DNA of 64,000 nt from JAAYAE01 sp963678395 (GTDB lineage: Bacteria > Bacillota > Negativicutes > Acidaminococcales > Acidaminococcaceae). Positions 46,502 through 54,812 of the stretch are shown piece by piece. Location: NCBI GenBank assembly GCA_963678395.1, contig OY782827.1:1054001-1118000 (forward strand), given 5' to 3'. Made by a program: the position numbers and the translations under genes. The number at the start of each line of letters is the position of its first letter. Position 1 is the first letter of the stretch. A model generated the notes under the pieces. It was not told the DNA's origin. It worked only from the letters and a program-made list of their open reading frames with translations, and did not search any database.

Positions 46502-46530
46502 ATGCTACCACCATTTGGCAGAAAAGTCAA
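46502..46530 (-). promoter_or_regulatory. Promoter of the tandem-riboswitch/receptor transcript
   Basis: TTGACT (-35, 46525-46530), 17-bp spacer and TAGCAT (-10, 46502-46507), placed about 18 bp upstream of the first riboswitch. Confidence 0.65.
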
Positions 46531-46589
46531 ATCTCTGTCCTTAAAATTTTTATAGCATATATGACAGGAATTACTAGGTTACACGCAAT

Positions 46590-46665
46590 AAGTCGCCCCT
46601 AAATTTCGCTTTTAAGCGATCTTTAGAAGTTGCTCTTATGCTTATACCTATGAATTTACCATAAC
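46590..46665. repeat. Dispersed repeat, copy B
   Basis: CGCCCCTAAATTTCGCTTTT and the following AAGCGATCTTTAGAA, TTATG and TATACCTATGA match copy A near 36870 in order. The outer stem is weaker here than in copy A. It sits downstream of the small membrane protein gene at the end of the prophage. The rest of 46531-46771 has no gene that I can see. Confidence 0.6.
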
Positions 46666-46771
46666 GCCAATAAGTGCTCAGGCTGCAACGTTATAAAAAT
46701 ATAGTGAATGTTAATCGGCCTATTTCGCACACCTATTTATATGACTATGTTGTACCTATTTTAAAATAAAT

Positions 46772-47254
46772 TCAAAAATATGGTTCAAAAATCTTTTTAT
46801 TCCTCAGCCTGTCTTTATAATTTTTTGCTTCTTTTAATATCCCCTTACCATCTCTAAGCCATTCTCGTCCCGATGCATCTCGGAAAAACATATTTATCAC
46901 AATATGGCTTCCCACAGCAGATCCTAAAGTGGGCAGTTCAGCTGTTTTTTCACCAGGTGGTAATATATTATTGTACAGGTAACATTTATTCCAAACAGCA
47001 AAATTATCCAAAGTTTGATTGTTTAAGCAACCCATGATAAAAACATCATATACTGGTAAATCAGCCATATTTCTAACTGTTATATTTGCGATAGGCCCTT
47101 TCTTTTCACTAACGCTAGTAAAATTAACCCATCCTGCAACTTTTTCCGCATTACTTCTTTTGTCTTTATTCTTATTGTAACAAAAAACAATAAGTGCTGT
47201 TAATAGAGACCCTACTGATGAAATCGCCGCTGCCCACGTTGCCATGGTTGACAT
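46772..47254 (-). CDS. Membrane-anchored unknown protein at the prophage end
   Basis: About 160 residues from an internal ATG (STMATWAAAISSVG). One N-terminal membrane helix (about residues 4-24), a basic spot (NKNKDKRSN), then a soluble beta-rich domain (FTSVSEKKGPIANITVRNM, VINMFFRDASGREWLRDG). Proteins of this plan are common among accessory genes beside phage lysis modules and often have host-interaction roles, but I do not recognise a specific family. It is outside the late operon, beyond that operon's terminator. Confidence 0.6.
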   Translation of the reverse strand: MSTMATWAAAISSVGSLLTALIVFCYNKNKDKRSNAEKVAGWVNFTSVSEKKGPIANITVRNMADLPVYDVFIMGCLNNQTLDNFAVWNKCYLYNNILPPGEKTAELPTLGSAVGSHIVINMFFRDASGREWLRDGKGILKEAKNYKDRLRNKKIFEPYF

Positions 47255-47334
47255 TATATATCGCCACACTTTCAGTATTTATGTTTAAAACAATATCATA
47301 TTTAATACAATAAACCAATCTAAACATAAAAAAT

Positions 47335-47354
47335 AGGCCCTCTTTCGAGGGCCT
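47335..47354 (-). terminator. Terminator of the prophage late operon
   Basis: AGGCCCTC / GAGGGCCT stem with loop GAAA, then TATTTTTTATG on the minus strand, just after the last lysis-region gene. Confidence 0.88.
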
Positions 47355-47362
47355 TAAAACAC

Positions 47363-47947
47363 TTAGAACAAAATTTTTATTTTTGCTAAAAATCCTTTTA
47401 CATTGCCGCCTAGATATTCAAATGCAATAGCGTTTTTGCTTGAATAATTACGCTGTACTTCTATAGAATATTCTCCCCAGGCAGCATAGCCACCGCCGGC
47501 ACCCAACTCCCAATCAGGGCGTTTGTGGGTGTTTAGATACGTCGTCAAGGATTGCTTGTAGCTCGCTAATAAGCGTTCCTGCTTTTCCGAGGTCGCTTGC
47601 AATTTCTGTATTTGTGTTTGCGGCTGCGTTATTTGCGTTGCTTGCTGCTGTGTTTGATTCAATGCTTGCGTCAACTGCTGTTTCGCTGTCTGTAATTGAT
47701 TGTTGGATTCCGCTATTGCTTGCTTGGATTCTGTCAACTGTTGATTTAATTCCGCTGACTTGGCTTGTGATTGCTGATTGATTTGTGATAATAGTATTAA
47801 GTTGCTCTTGGATTTGTCGAGCTGAGACTGTGTCATTAGATAAGCTTCTTCTGCCGAACAAGAACCCTGCACCGAAAACAATAATACAAAGCAGGACAGC
47901 ACCAATAGCAATATACATTTTAGTTTTATTTTCCACAATCTACTCAC
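47363..47947 (-). CDS. Coiled-coil exported protein overlapping a second gene (candidate spanin partner)
   Basis: 194 residues from GTG, or about 190 from TTG at 47938-47940. N-terminal signal or membrane segment (KCILLLVLSCFVLLFS) followed by GSCSAEE, a possible lipid or signal cleavage site; a long Gln-rich coiled coil (SAELNQQLTESKQAIAESNN and onward); then a glycine-rich end (WELGAGGGYAAWGEYSIEV, GNVKGFLAKIKILF). The first 140 codons overlap a second open frame almost completely. Position at the end of the lysis genes suggests a spanin subunit that fuses inner and outer membranes. Function inferred from layout and architecture. Confidence 0.65.
   Translation of the reverse strand: MSRLWKIKLKCILLLVLSCFVLLFSVQGSCSAEEAYLMTQSQLDKSKSNLILLSQINQQSQAKSAELNQQLTESKQAIAESNNQLQTAKQQLTQALNQTQQQATQITQPQTQIQKLQATSEKQERLLASYKQSLTTYLNTHKRPDWELGAGGGYAAWGEYSIEVQRNYSSKNAIAFEYLGGNVKGFLAKIKILF
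47514..47936 (-). CDS. Inner-membrane coiled-coil protein embedded in the other frame (i-spanin candidate)
   Basis: 140 residues from GTG with AAGGAAGTGA upstream, the better-placed ribosome site of the two overlapping genes. One N-terminal membrane helix (YIAIGAVLLCIIVFGAGFLF) with a basic flank (GRRS), then a helical periplasmic part (QIQEQLNTIITNQSAITSQV, NAAANTNTEIASDLGKAG, ELQAILDDVSKHPQTP). That is the plan of Rz-type i-spanins. It is entirely within the longer gene in another frame; embedded spanin pairs are known in lambda-like phages, but there the smaller gene is the lipoprotein. Confidence 0.65.
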   Translation of the reverse strand: MENKTKMYIAIGAVLLCIIVFGAGFLFGRRSLSNDTVSARQIQEQLNTIITNQSAITSQVSGIKSTVDRIQASNSGIQQSITDSETAVDASIESNTAASNANNAAANTNTEIASDLGKAGTLISELQAILDDVSKHPQTP

Positions 47948-47951
47948 TTCC

Positions 47952-48452
47952 TTATAGTAAAGATTTTACGAAAGCATAGATTAAATACGCGAAATACGCA
48001 TATACACCAATCCGTAAATATTTTTCTACATTTGCGATGTAAGTCTTTAGCTTGTCCCACTTATAAACAGTGTTTGCTTCTTCATACGCACAAAATGTCT
48101 TTAACGCTTCTTTGCCTTCTGTAACAGCCTTTTCGAGAGCGGCCTTCCATTCTGCCACTTCCTTCTCATCCATTGCTTGCAATTTTTCAAGCGTTAACCC
48201 GGATAAGTCCATGTCTAATACACTTACCTCAGCCGACCCTGTTAAGACGGCTTTTTTTGTTTCCAGAGCAGTTATCTCCTCAGCGAACAAATCCTCACCA
48301 GCTGTTTTCAGACCTTCAATTGCCGCTTCTATTTTAGCAACGTCTGCATCTGTACCGGTTTGAACTGTTGCATCATCTGTGCCAGCTGTAACACTTGCAT
48401 CTGCTACTGGCATTGCTGTAGCTTGATTTGTTTCCGTTGCTTTATCTTCCAT
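47952..48452 (-). CDS. Lysis-region protein with C-terminal membrane segment
   Basis: 166 residues. Acidic, Ala/Thr-rich N-terminus (PVADASVTAGTDDATVQTG), a middle helical part (EEITALETKKAVLTGS, KEVAEWKAALEKAV), then a single hydrophobic stretch at the end (YLRIGVYAYFAYLIYAFVKS). It lies between the endolysin and the spanin-like genes with an AGGAGACG ribosome site. A holin or lysis regulator would fit, but the family is not recognised. Confidence 0.6.
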   Translation of the reverse strand: MEDKATETNQATAMPVADASVTAGTDDATVQTGTDADVAKIEAAIEGLKTAGEDLFAEEITALETKKAVLTGSAEVSVLDMDLSGLTLEKLQAMDEKEVAEWKAALEKAVTEGKEALKTFCAYEEANTVYKWDKLKTYIANVEKYLRIGVYAYFAYLIYAFVKSLL

Positions 48453-48471
48453 TACAATCGTCTCCTTTTAA

Positions 48472-49035
48472 TTAATATAACCAATCTTGGTCAAATTCAT
48501 TCTCACCAATTACTGCAGAATCTGTGTCCTGCCACATGTACCCCTGGAAGTCATCCTGACTGCCCCACTCCGCATTTCAAACCGAACAGCCAAGGCTTTG
48601 CCAGTCTATAGAGCTGGTTAGCCAATCATAAGAAGCGTAAATCCCACAATTAAGCCCTATATTGGCTATGAAGCTTTGACAAATAGCAGTACAATTCTCT
48701 CTTGAAAAATCAAAGTCATGGTTAGCCTTATAATCGTCCGCATCTTCCATATCATAAAAAACAGGTAACTCCAACAATACATCTGCGCTATCTATTGCCT
48801 CCCTGCAATTTGAAGCTTCATTCACCACTTGGCCAGGCGTTAACCCATATCCATAATGATATGCACCAACAAGCAATCCTACCGCATGAGCGCCGTTTAC
48901 ATTTTCTAAAAACTTTTCGTCTCTGCCGCTTTGGCCATATGAACACCTTACGATGGCAAACTCATAGCCTACATCTTTCACGGCCTGCCAATCAACGGTA
49001 CCGTTATTCTCGCTTACGTCAACTCCCTTTTTCAT
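48472..49035 (-). pseudogene. GH25 endolysin (muramidase), TGA in place of Trp
   Basis: N-acetylmuramidase that opens peptidoglycan at lysis. The catalytic residues are present: GVDVSENNG, AIVRCSYGQS, GAYHYGY and LPVFYDMEDAD with the acid pair. At 48577-48579 a TGA interrupts the frame after GCSV, and the frame continues NAEWGSQDDFQGYMWQDTDS to DQDWLY, the normal GH25 ending, in which Trp (TGG) precedes NAEWG. A G-to-A change explains it. The truncated 152-residue form lacks the last barrel strands and is unlikely to be active. Confidence 0.88.
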
Positions 49036-49063
49036 TCTCGTTATCTCCTTTCTCTTTTATCGC

Positions 49064-49318
49064 CTATACCGGTGGCATTCCCTGTTTACTATTTTTGCTG
49101 CTATCAACAAGCCATTTAAACAAACCGACTAGTCCCATTCCGCAAGCTGATATTCCTTGCCAGCAACTATCAATCTGAAAATGAGTACCATACAACCCAT
49201 TAGACCAATAGCCAAACAGCCATGAAAAAAGGACTATAGCCGCGGCCAATAGTCCAAAAGAAATACATATAATCGCTATGTCATTTTTTATCTTGACTAA
49301 TAGTTGCAAATTATCCAC
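49064..49318 (-). CDS. Putative holin (two membrane helices)
   Basis: 84 residues with two hydrophobic segments (about 14-38 and 54-70) separated by a short polar loop (YGTHFQIDSCWQG), and a charged end (VDSSKNSKQ). Placed directly upstream of the endolysin, where a holin is expected. Sequence family not recognised. Confidence 0.6.
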   Translation of the reverse strand: MDNLQLLVKIKNDIAIICISFGLLAAAIVLFSWLFGYWSNGLYGTHFQIDSCWQGISACGMGLVGLFKWLVDSSKNSKQGMPPV

Positions 49319-49326
49319 CCTGCTTT

Positions 49327-49539
49327 CTATTTTCCTCGCTCTAAAACTTCCACGCGGCCCTCTAGGTTATCAATGCGCTTGTGCGCACTATGCGCTACCT
49401 CTTTTGTGGATACCTGCTCATTTGCAATCGCCTGCACTTGCTCCGGCCATTTTGATATCGGATTGATAATAGATATTTTAATCAGATAGGCTAACAGCGT
49501 TACCAAAATACCAATAATCCATATCAATATTTGCTCCAT
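49327..49539 (-). CDS. Small membrane protein with coiled coil (XhlA-like lysis accessory)
   Basis: 70 residues: one N-terminal helix (ILIWIIGILVTLLAYLIKIS) then a heptad-rich soluble part (AHKRIDNLEGRVEVLERGK). Similar plan to haemolysin XhlA-type or i-holin accessory proteins next to holins in Firmicute prophages. It precedes the two-helix protein by 8 bp. Confidence 0.6.
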   Translation of the reverse strand: MEQILIWIIGILVTLLAYLIKISIINPISKWPEQVQAIANEQVSTKEVAHSAHKRIDNLEGRVEVLERGK

Positions 49540-49574
49540 ATTGCGCCTCCTATAATGAAATGTTTTTACGCAAA

Positions 49575-49997
49575 CTAGTCAACGGTTGGTATAGTCGTTA
49601 AATATGTCACTGCGTTAACTTCGTCTACCGTTATCGCCGCTTGTATGCTATTTATTGCTGAACGCCAAGCCTCACGAGCCGTTTTAAGGTTAGCAAACTT
49701 ATCAGCTGTAATAATACCCTCGGAATACTTTATCGCTTCATAATCCGTTTGCGCCAATAACGATTTTAATTCAGCAATCTTAGTTTCCTGAAGTTCAGTC
49801 AAAGTCTTTGTAGGTATATAAGTAACTATAGCAAGACTTGTTAAATCAACCTTCCTCAAGCCAATATTTGCAATACAGTCATGCCAAGTATCTTCAGTAA
49901 CTTCTATCATAGGTTCTGGGATATTCTCATATTTCACAAACTCCGGATAGAACCTCTTTATTTCTCCTGTCGTGCTATCATAATTAACTTTTACCAT
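49575..49997 (-). CDS. Tail-fibre assembly/accessory protein
   Basis: 140 residues. Begins VKVNYDSTTGEIKRFYPE, as in small proteins that follow fibre genes (XkdW/DUF4376-type), followed by a helical ELQETKIAELKSLLAQTDYE and AREAWRSAINSIQAAIT. It lies 23 bp after the fibre gene. Role as a fibre chaperone is inferred from position and resemblance. Confidence 0.6.
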   Translation of the reverse strand: MVKVNYDSTTGEIKRFYPEFVKYENIPEPMIEVTEDTWHDCIANIGLRKVDLTSLAIVTYIPTKTLTELQETKIAELKSLLAQTDYEAIKYSEGIITADKFANLKTAREAWRSAINSIQAAITVDEVNAVTYLTTIPTVD

Positions 49998-50020
49998 TAC
50001 TCCTGCCTCCGTCTTGTTTT

Positions 50021-50983
50021 TTAATATCCAATGGCAATATATCTATACCCGCAACCAGCGTATGGAATTGTGAACCCTTTAGTAGAAATACTAGTCGGTG
50101 TCATTCTATTTTTAGAACATTTACCACCATCACCGCCATATAAACACCCAACTACCTGAAAACAAGTCGTTTTGAAAACCAGTGGGAATGTATATGTGCC
50201 GGACGAACCATCATAGCCCCACTGTATTACACACCCGCCTAACCAAGATAGAAATTGGAAGTAACCGTTAGCATTTAAAAGTATTCCAAATCCTGCAGCC
50301 GTTGCAACTGCAGCAATGCAATTCTGTACAAGGGACTGAATATTACCCCATAGCCAAGCAGTATTTGGAACTTTTGTAGTATTATCTCGTGCTGCCGGTG
50401 CAGTAGTAGTAATGGTTGTAGTTCCTAGAGCTCCTGTAAGAGTACCGCCTGCTAGAGGTAAATAATTAGCAAGTGATTTTTTGACATTTGTGATACTTGT
50501 ATCTAATTCATTTACGGCCGCTTGCACCGTCACTCCAGTAATATTCCCTGCCGGAATATTGGAAATATCTGTGGCTGTAGCGTTTAATGCTGACCCTGTA
50601 TCACCTTTTGGGATACCGAAATTAAATATGGCAGCTTCATTTGTTCCTGCATTAGCAACTGTAGCCTTACTGCCTGCCGCTAGAGTTGTTATTGTTCCAA
50701 TCGCTATCGTTGCTGTAGCTCCAGTTGCTCCTTTCGGGCCAGTTGCTCCTAGTGCCCCTTGTGGCAGACCAAAATCGAATATAGCTGCTTCGTTTGTTCC
50801 AACATTACTTACAGTTGCCTTACTACCTGCGGCTAAAGTCGTTATCGTTCCAACCGCTATAGTTCCCGTAGCACCTTTTGCTCCCTGTGGCCCTTTCAGC
50901 AGTACAGCAACATTATCATCTTCTTCAGCAGTTACAGCCGTAAGAAGTTCTACTACATTAAAAGATAAAGAATTACCACTCAT
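50021..50983 (-). CDS. Tail fibre with collagen-like modules
   Basis: 320 residues. Two copies of a module, each a GxY run (GPQGAKGATG; GPKGATGATA) followed by TITTLAAGSKATV...GTNEAAIF.FG, then a trimer-type NELDTSITNVKKSLANYLPL, AGGTLTGAL..., and a compact receptor-type tip with Gly/Cys content (LFQVVGCLYGG is approximate; GGCVIQWGYDGSSGTYTFPL is clear) ending YIAIGY. The repeated DNA of about 130 bp could recombine. Likely adsorption fibre, host receptor unknown. Confidence 0.75.
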   Translation of the reverse strand: MSGNSLSFNVVELLTAVTAEEDDNVAVLLKGPQGAKGATGTIAVGTITTLAAGSKATVSNVGTNEAAIFDFGLPQGALGATGPKGATGATATIAIGTITTLAAGSKATVANAGTNEAAIFNFGIPKGDTGSALNATATDISNIPAGNITGVTVQAAVNELDTSITNVKKSLANYLPLAGGTLTGALGTTTITTTAPAARDNTTKVPNTAWLWGNIQSLVQNCIAAVATAAGFGILLNANGYFQFLSWLGGCVIQWGYDGSSGTYTFPLVFKTTCFQVVGCLYGGDGGKCSKNRMTPTSISTKGFTIPYAGCGYRYIAIGY

Positions 50984-50997
50984 TTTTCTCCTCCTTG

Positions 50998-51354
50998 CTA
51001 CGTATTAGAAACCGCATGATATAGCGTTAAAACGCCATAATACGGCACAACGTTAAAAGCACTTGTAACAATACTCACGTCCCAATATAACTGCATGGAC
51101 GTAGCATCAAATTTAACAATGGATGTATCCGCGCCTTTGGCCTCTAATATAATACTGCCCTTAGAAGCGTTAGCCTTATCAACCGTAAAATTTAATATGG
51201 TTGATGTGCTGTTCTGTACGGTTTTTGCCTTAGCTACGATTGTAGCCGTTGACAAATCTATAGGAGATCCATTTTCTGTTACCGAAAAAGCAAAATAAAA
51301 ATCAGATGCTTGATACACCTCTAAATCTTTTTTTATAGGCATAAAATTTGCCAT
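50998..51354 (-). CDS. BppU-like baseplate/fibre N-terminal domain protein
   Basis: 118 residues. The pattern IKKDLEVYQASDFYFAFSVT, PIDLSTATIVAKAK and YWDVSIVTSAFNVVPYYGVL is that of the small beta-sandwich (BppU N-terminal-like) found at the head of many Firmicute phage baseplate and fibre genes, here standing alone. It is cotranscribed with the fibre gene, 14 bp upstream. Confidence 0.6.
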   Translation of the reverse strand: MANFMPIKKDLEVYQASDFYFAFSVTENGSPIDLSTATIVAKAKTVQNSTSTILNFTVDKANASKGSIILEAKGADTSIVKFDATSMQLYWDVSIVTSAFNVVPYYGVLTLYHAVSNT

Positions 51355-51368
51355 TAAAACTCCCCCTC

Positions 51369-51749
51369 CTATGCGGTGGCCTTAGTAAAACTCAAGCCGC
51401 CGATATTAAGCCATTTACCACCATCCCATAGCATGTAATTTCCTGCTATATTCCAGACAGTAAACCCAACAACTGGTGTATAAAATACCCATGTCCCACC
51501 GAGATACTGCGCAATACAGTTATTATGGCCCACCCATGCACCACTAATAGCCGTTGTAGTTCCTGCATTTATCCCAACAATATAGCATAAGCCTTCTGTA
51601 AGCGTAGTAGGCGGGGTAGGGCCTAAATATTGTACACACGGCATCAAAAAGGCGTCTAAAATATTAAGGCTTTCATTATGTGTTACTTCTTTTTGTGCCT
51701 GGCTTGCCACAAGATAGGGCAAACCAAGCCTAGGCGTATTACTTGCCAT
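51369..51749 (-). CDS. DUF2793 tail protein
   Basis: 126 residues. Opens with TPRLGLPYLVASQAQKEVTH, the standard DUF2793 start, then ALDAFLMP-type and AWVGHNNCIAQYLGGTWVFY, LWDGGKWLNIGG. Short family members form receptor-binding tail parts in gene-transfer agents and alphaproteobacterial phages. It follows the tail-tip gene. Confidence 0.8.
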   Translation of the reverse strand: MASNTPRLGLPYLVASQAQKEVTHNESLNILDAFLMPCVQYLGPTPPTTLTEGLCYIVGINAGTTTAISGAWVGHNNCIAQYLGGTWVFYTPVVGFTVWNIAGNYMLWDGGKWLNIGGLSFTKATA

Positions 51750-51786
51750 TATTTACAGCTCCCCACATTAAAATTTTTGTGAAATT

Positions 51787-54700
51787 CTAAAGCTCACCGC
51801 CTTCACAGTCTCCGTCTCCGTCATCACTACCGGCATCACCACTATCTCCGCTATCACCGTCACCCTCGCCACCACTATCGCTATCACCGTCACCGCCGGC
51901 AGCTCCTCCACCATCTCCATTACCATCACCTTCGCCGCTGTCGCTACTGCCACCCCAATTATCTCGTACACTATCTACACCGCCATCTCCAGATGCGTCA
52001 CCTATGGTAACAACATATTTTGAATGTGTATTATTGATAGTAACAGTAGCTGAGTAACCGCGCCCAACAACGGAAGATAGTTGATAGATAATAATTGTTA
52101 ATGTTTCTTGGATAGAGCCAAAATCAGCTTTCTGCATATCTGCTGTATATGACACAATAGGAGAACTAGTGAATATAGAACGTACTTCTACTGTTCCGTT
52201 CATAACTACAACTTCATAAGCTTCAGAGGTCTCATTAAGTGGCGAATCTATTCTATTTAACCATCCACCACCAAAACGTGTACGTCTTATCCATGTAATT
52301 GTAGTATTGTTATTTGAATCCACCTTCGCCTTCGCATGACAAGGGCTATAAGATTTCCGTCCTCGTCCATTTGGTGTGAATTTCGTTGTACTGTTTGCTC
52401 CTGTATGTCCAAAGCCATATGTTCTTTTCACATACAACTCCCCTGAAACTAAAGATGCTGGAAATACTGTTGTAGAAGTCAACATGATGAATGTATCAGT
52501 ATTTGTATGGGAATTAATAGTATATTCAGTGCCACGCCTTCCTCGTAACAAGCCGCTTAACTGATATGTAAGTGTTCCTATTAGTTTTGCCGTTTAAAAC
52601 TGTATGATTTCTTCACCCAACAATGCCGCGTTGGCACCGTTCAACATATTAGCCTTCGTAACGCTTGATAAAGCTCCGTCTAAAAGCTTAACAGTTACAC
52701 TGTTAGCATTATCAATGTAATTAGTGGACCCACCCGGAAGCACCGTAGTGGCTGTTCCCGTTATAGCCGGAAGTATAATTTCTGTTAATTTTGAATAGCT
52801 TGTAGAATCTGACGGATTCTGCCTAAATAGATATACCGGCTTGAATACGCCTGCAGTATCTGCCACGGCATAAAATCCTGGCCCATCCGTTTCAGTTAAG
52901 AGCGGCAGATTAAGTAAGTAAAGAGATATTGCTCCAGCTTGCACAAGATCTATATCCGGCTCCGTTATCATCTCCGCTAAATTCTTAGGTGAAGCAAATT
53001 GTTTACTTTCGATTTTAACAATACTACCGTCATAGGTTAATTTTGTAATTTGAACAGTCCGATCTATTCCGTTACAAGTAATATCAAGCAATTGACCAAC
53101 ATTTAAGTTACGCCATGTATTGGGTAGCTGAAATGTTATGGTCGTTTTTTCCAGCCAGGTACGCAATAGAATATGGTCACATACAGCCTGTGCCAAATCT
53201 TTCGTCATAACGATAGATGCTGATATAGTATTTTCGCCTACTGACTGCATATAGCAACTATCACGCCTTGACCTCACAACATCTGTAGCGTAATTATTGG
53301 CATAGTTGTTATACGAAAAATTTATTTTAGCCGGGACTTCGAATATGTCATTATCGGTAATAGTGAGCTTGTCAATACTCTCGCCGTTTCCTGAATCTGC
53401 ACCTAAATCATCTTCAGGAATAGCAATAGATGTTAAAGTTGATTGCGATACAAAGCAAAGCTTTCCCTGGGCTTCATAGGCATCAAAAAAATAAGCCTTT
53501 TGCAAAGCCTCTATATGTGTTCGTGCGCTTGATTGCGAACTTATAGCATAGCCAAAAATAGAGTCGGACAAACCAGTTATAGAATATAAATTACTGCTTA
53601 CTCCCTCTAACTCCAACAAGTCTGTAACTATGCTGGAGAGTACGGCAGCCGACTGATAGGGAACATACCCTGTTGAGAGCGTTGTATAATCCACACCTGT
53701 ATAAGTGCATCCTGACTTTGTACTGCCAAAGGTCGTATTATTTAAAAGCGTATTATTGAAATTGCAATCTACCAGGCTCAAAATTCAGCCCCCCTTAGAT
53801 CCGCTGATTCAAAAGTAGTGTTAGTAATGTTGGCCGTTTTAAAATTAGCTCCCCTTGTGTCCGTAGAATCAAAGTGACAATGCTCTATAACTGCCAGGTT
53901 CCAAATACTGTCCCGAAATACTGAACCGGTGAAAGTACAATAACTAAGCGTGGCATTAGACCAATCTGAATTATCAAAGCGACAGTTAGTAAACGTACAA
54001 TTTTTAAAAGTTCCATTCGTAAACAGCCCATTGCCAAAATCAGCACCGTCATATACTAAACCTCTATGAGTTTCAGCTCCCGCAAAACTTGTAGACACGT
54101 GAAAATCAGTTGTAACCACCTCGAATTGTATTTGTGGTATACGGTTGCCATAGTCTGCCAAGTTTTTATCCTGCATTACTATATATGCTAAATCCCGGTA
54201 CCCTGGGCAATAACCGGCACCGCCTTTCTGACTCTCCATGTAGCTATCGGGCGTTTGGCAATCAGTACCTAAATATACTCTGCATTTAAAGGATTTGGTG
54301 GTATCAGACGACCGCAAATAAGTAACCGTTGTTCCGTTGTAAGCTTGCAGTGCCGTTTGCAGACTTGTACCTGCAGCTTGACACTTAGCAACGCAGTTAC
54401 TAAGACTCGTTAGCCAAGTAGAAGTCTTAGCGTTTGGTGTATATTCTGAACCATCTACCCAAAGTCTGCGTATGCCGGCAATGGGTCCATTGCAGATGCC
54501 TACGGCAGCTGAAATCGTATAGGTAACTGTATCAGAACTGCCACCCATACCGCCTTTGCCTCCGGAACTATGAGAATGTGATTTGAAATTAGACGCATAA
54601 ATAAAATTCCCCGGAAGACGGGCCATTCCCCACACAAGTGGAATCATTCCACCATATGAGGAGTCTTGAAGACTGGTATTATCCATTCGTTGTGTGTCAT

Positions 54701-54812
54701 TATTGCCAAACAGTTTTCTGTCAATCACCGAGCCAACGAATTGCATTCCTAAAGCTATATACGGATTAGCCTTCAAAGCCGCGGCTGCGAAATGTAATGC
54801 TATGGTTGCCAT
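51787..54812 (-). pseudogene. Tail-tip (central fibre) protein with pentapeptide repeats, two lesions
   Basis: N-terminal half is a GTA/siphovirus tail-tip type (IPLVWGMARLPGNFIYASNF, VGICNGPIAGIRRLWVDG, YRDLAYIVMQDKNLADYGN), followed by about 90 residues of pentapeptide-like units (FKNCTFTNCRFDNSDW, HFDSTDTRGANFKTA, SADLRGAEF). The frame ends with TGA at 53778 and reopens one base off with SLVDCNFNNTLLNNTTFG; one more T in the run at 53780-53783 would join them. It runs on to GEEIIQF and TAA at 52594-52596, then the same frame resumes TAKLIGTLTYQLSG and LLRGRRGTEYTINS, a natural continuation. The C-terminus is Gly/Asp/Ser-rich (SGEGDGNGDGGG). Adsorption tip role from family. Confidence 0.8.

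Noticed and set aside
46772..47254. Toxin or restriction function for the small membrane-anchored protein
   Set aside because: No antitoxin partner, no catalytic motif; only its membrane anchor and position are supported.
48577..48579. TGA in the endolysin as selenocysteine or as a recoded Trp codon
   Set aside because: No SECIS-like structure seen, the residue expected is Trp, and TGA is used as a normal stop in intact genes here (for example miaB). A point mutation is simpler.
51768..51971. 67-codon minus-strand frame rich in Val, Met and Glu
   Set aside because: It is an alternate frame of the repetitive Gly/Asp/Ser coding tract of the tail-tip gene; composition reflects the repeat only.
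53778..53786. Programmed -1 frameshift in the tail-tip gene
   Set aside because: The sequence before the break (GCT GAA TTT TGA) is not a standard X XXY YYZ slippery heptamer, and other lesions in the same gene argue for mutation; stop-restart coupling remains possible.
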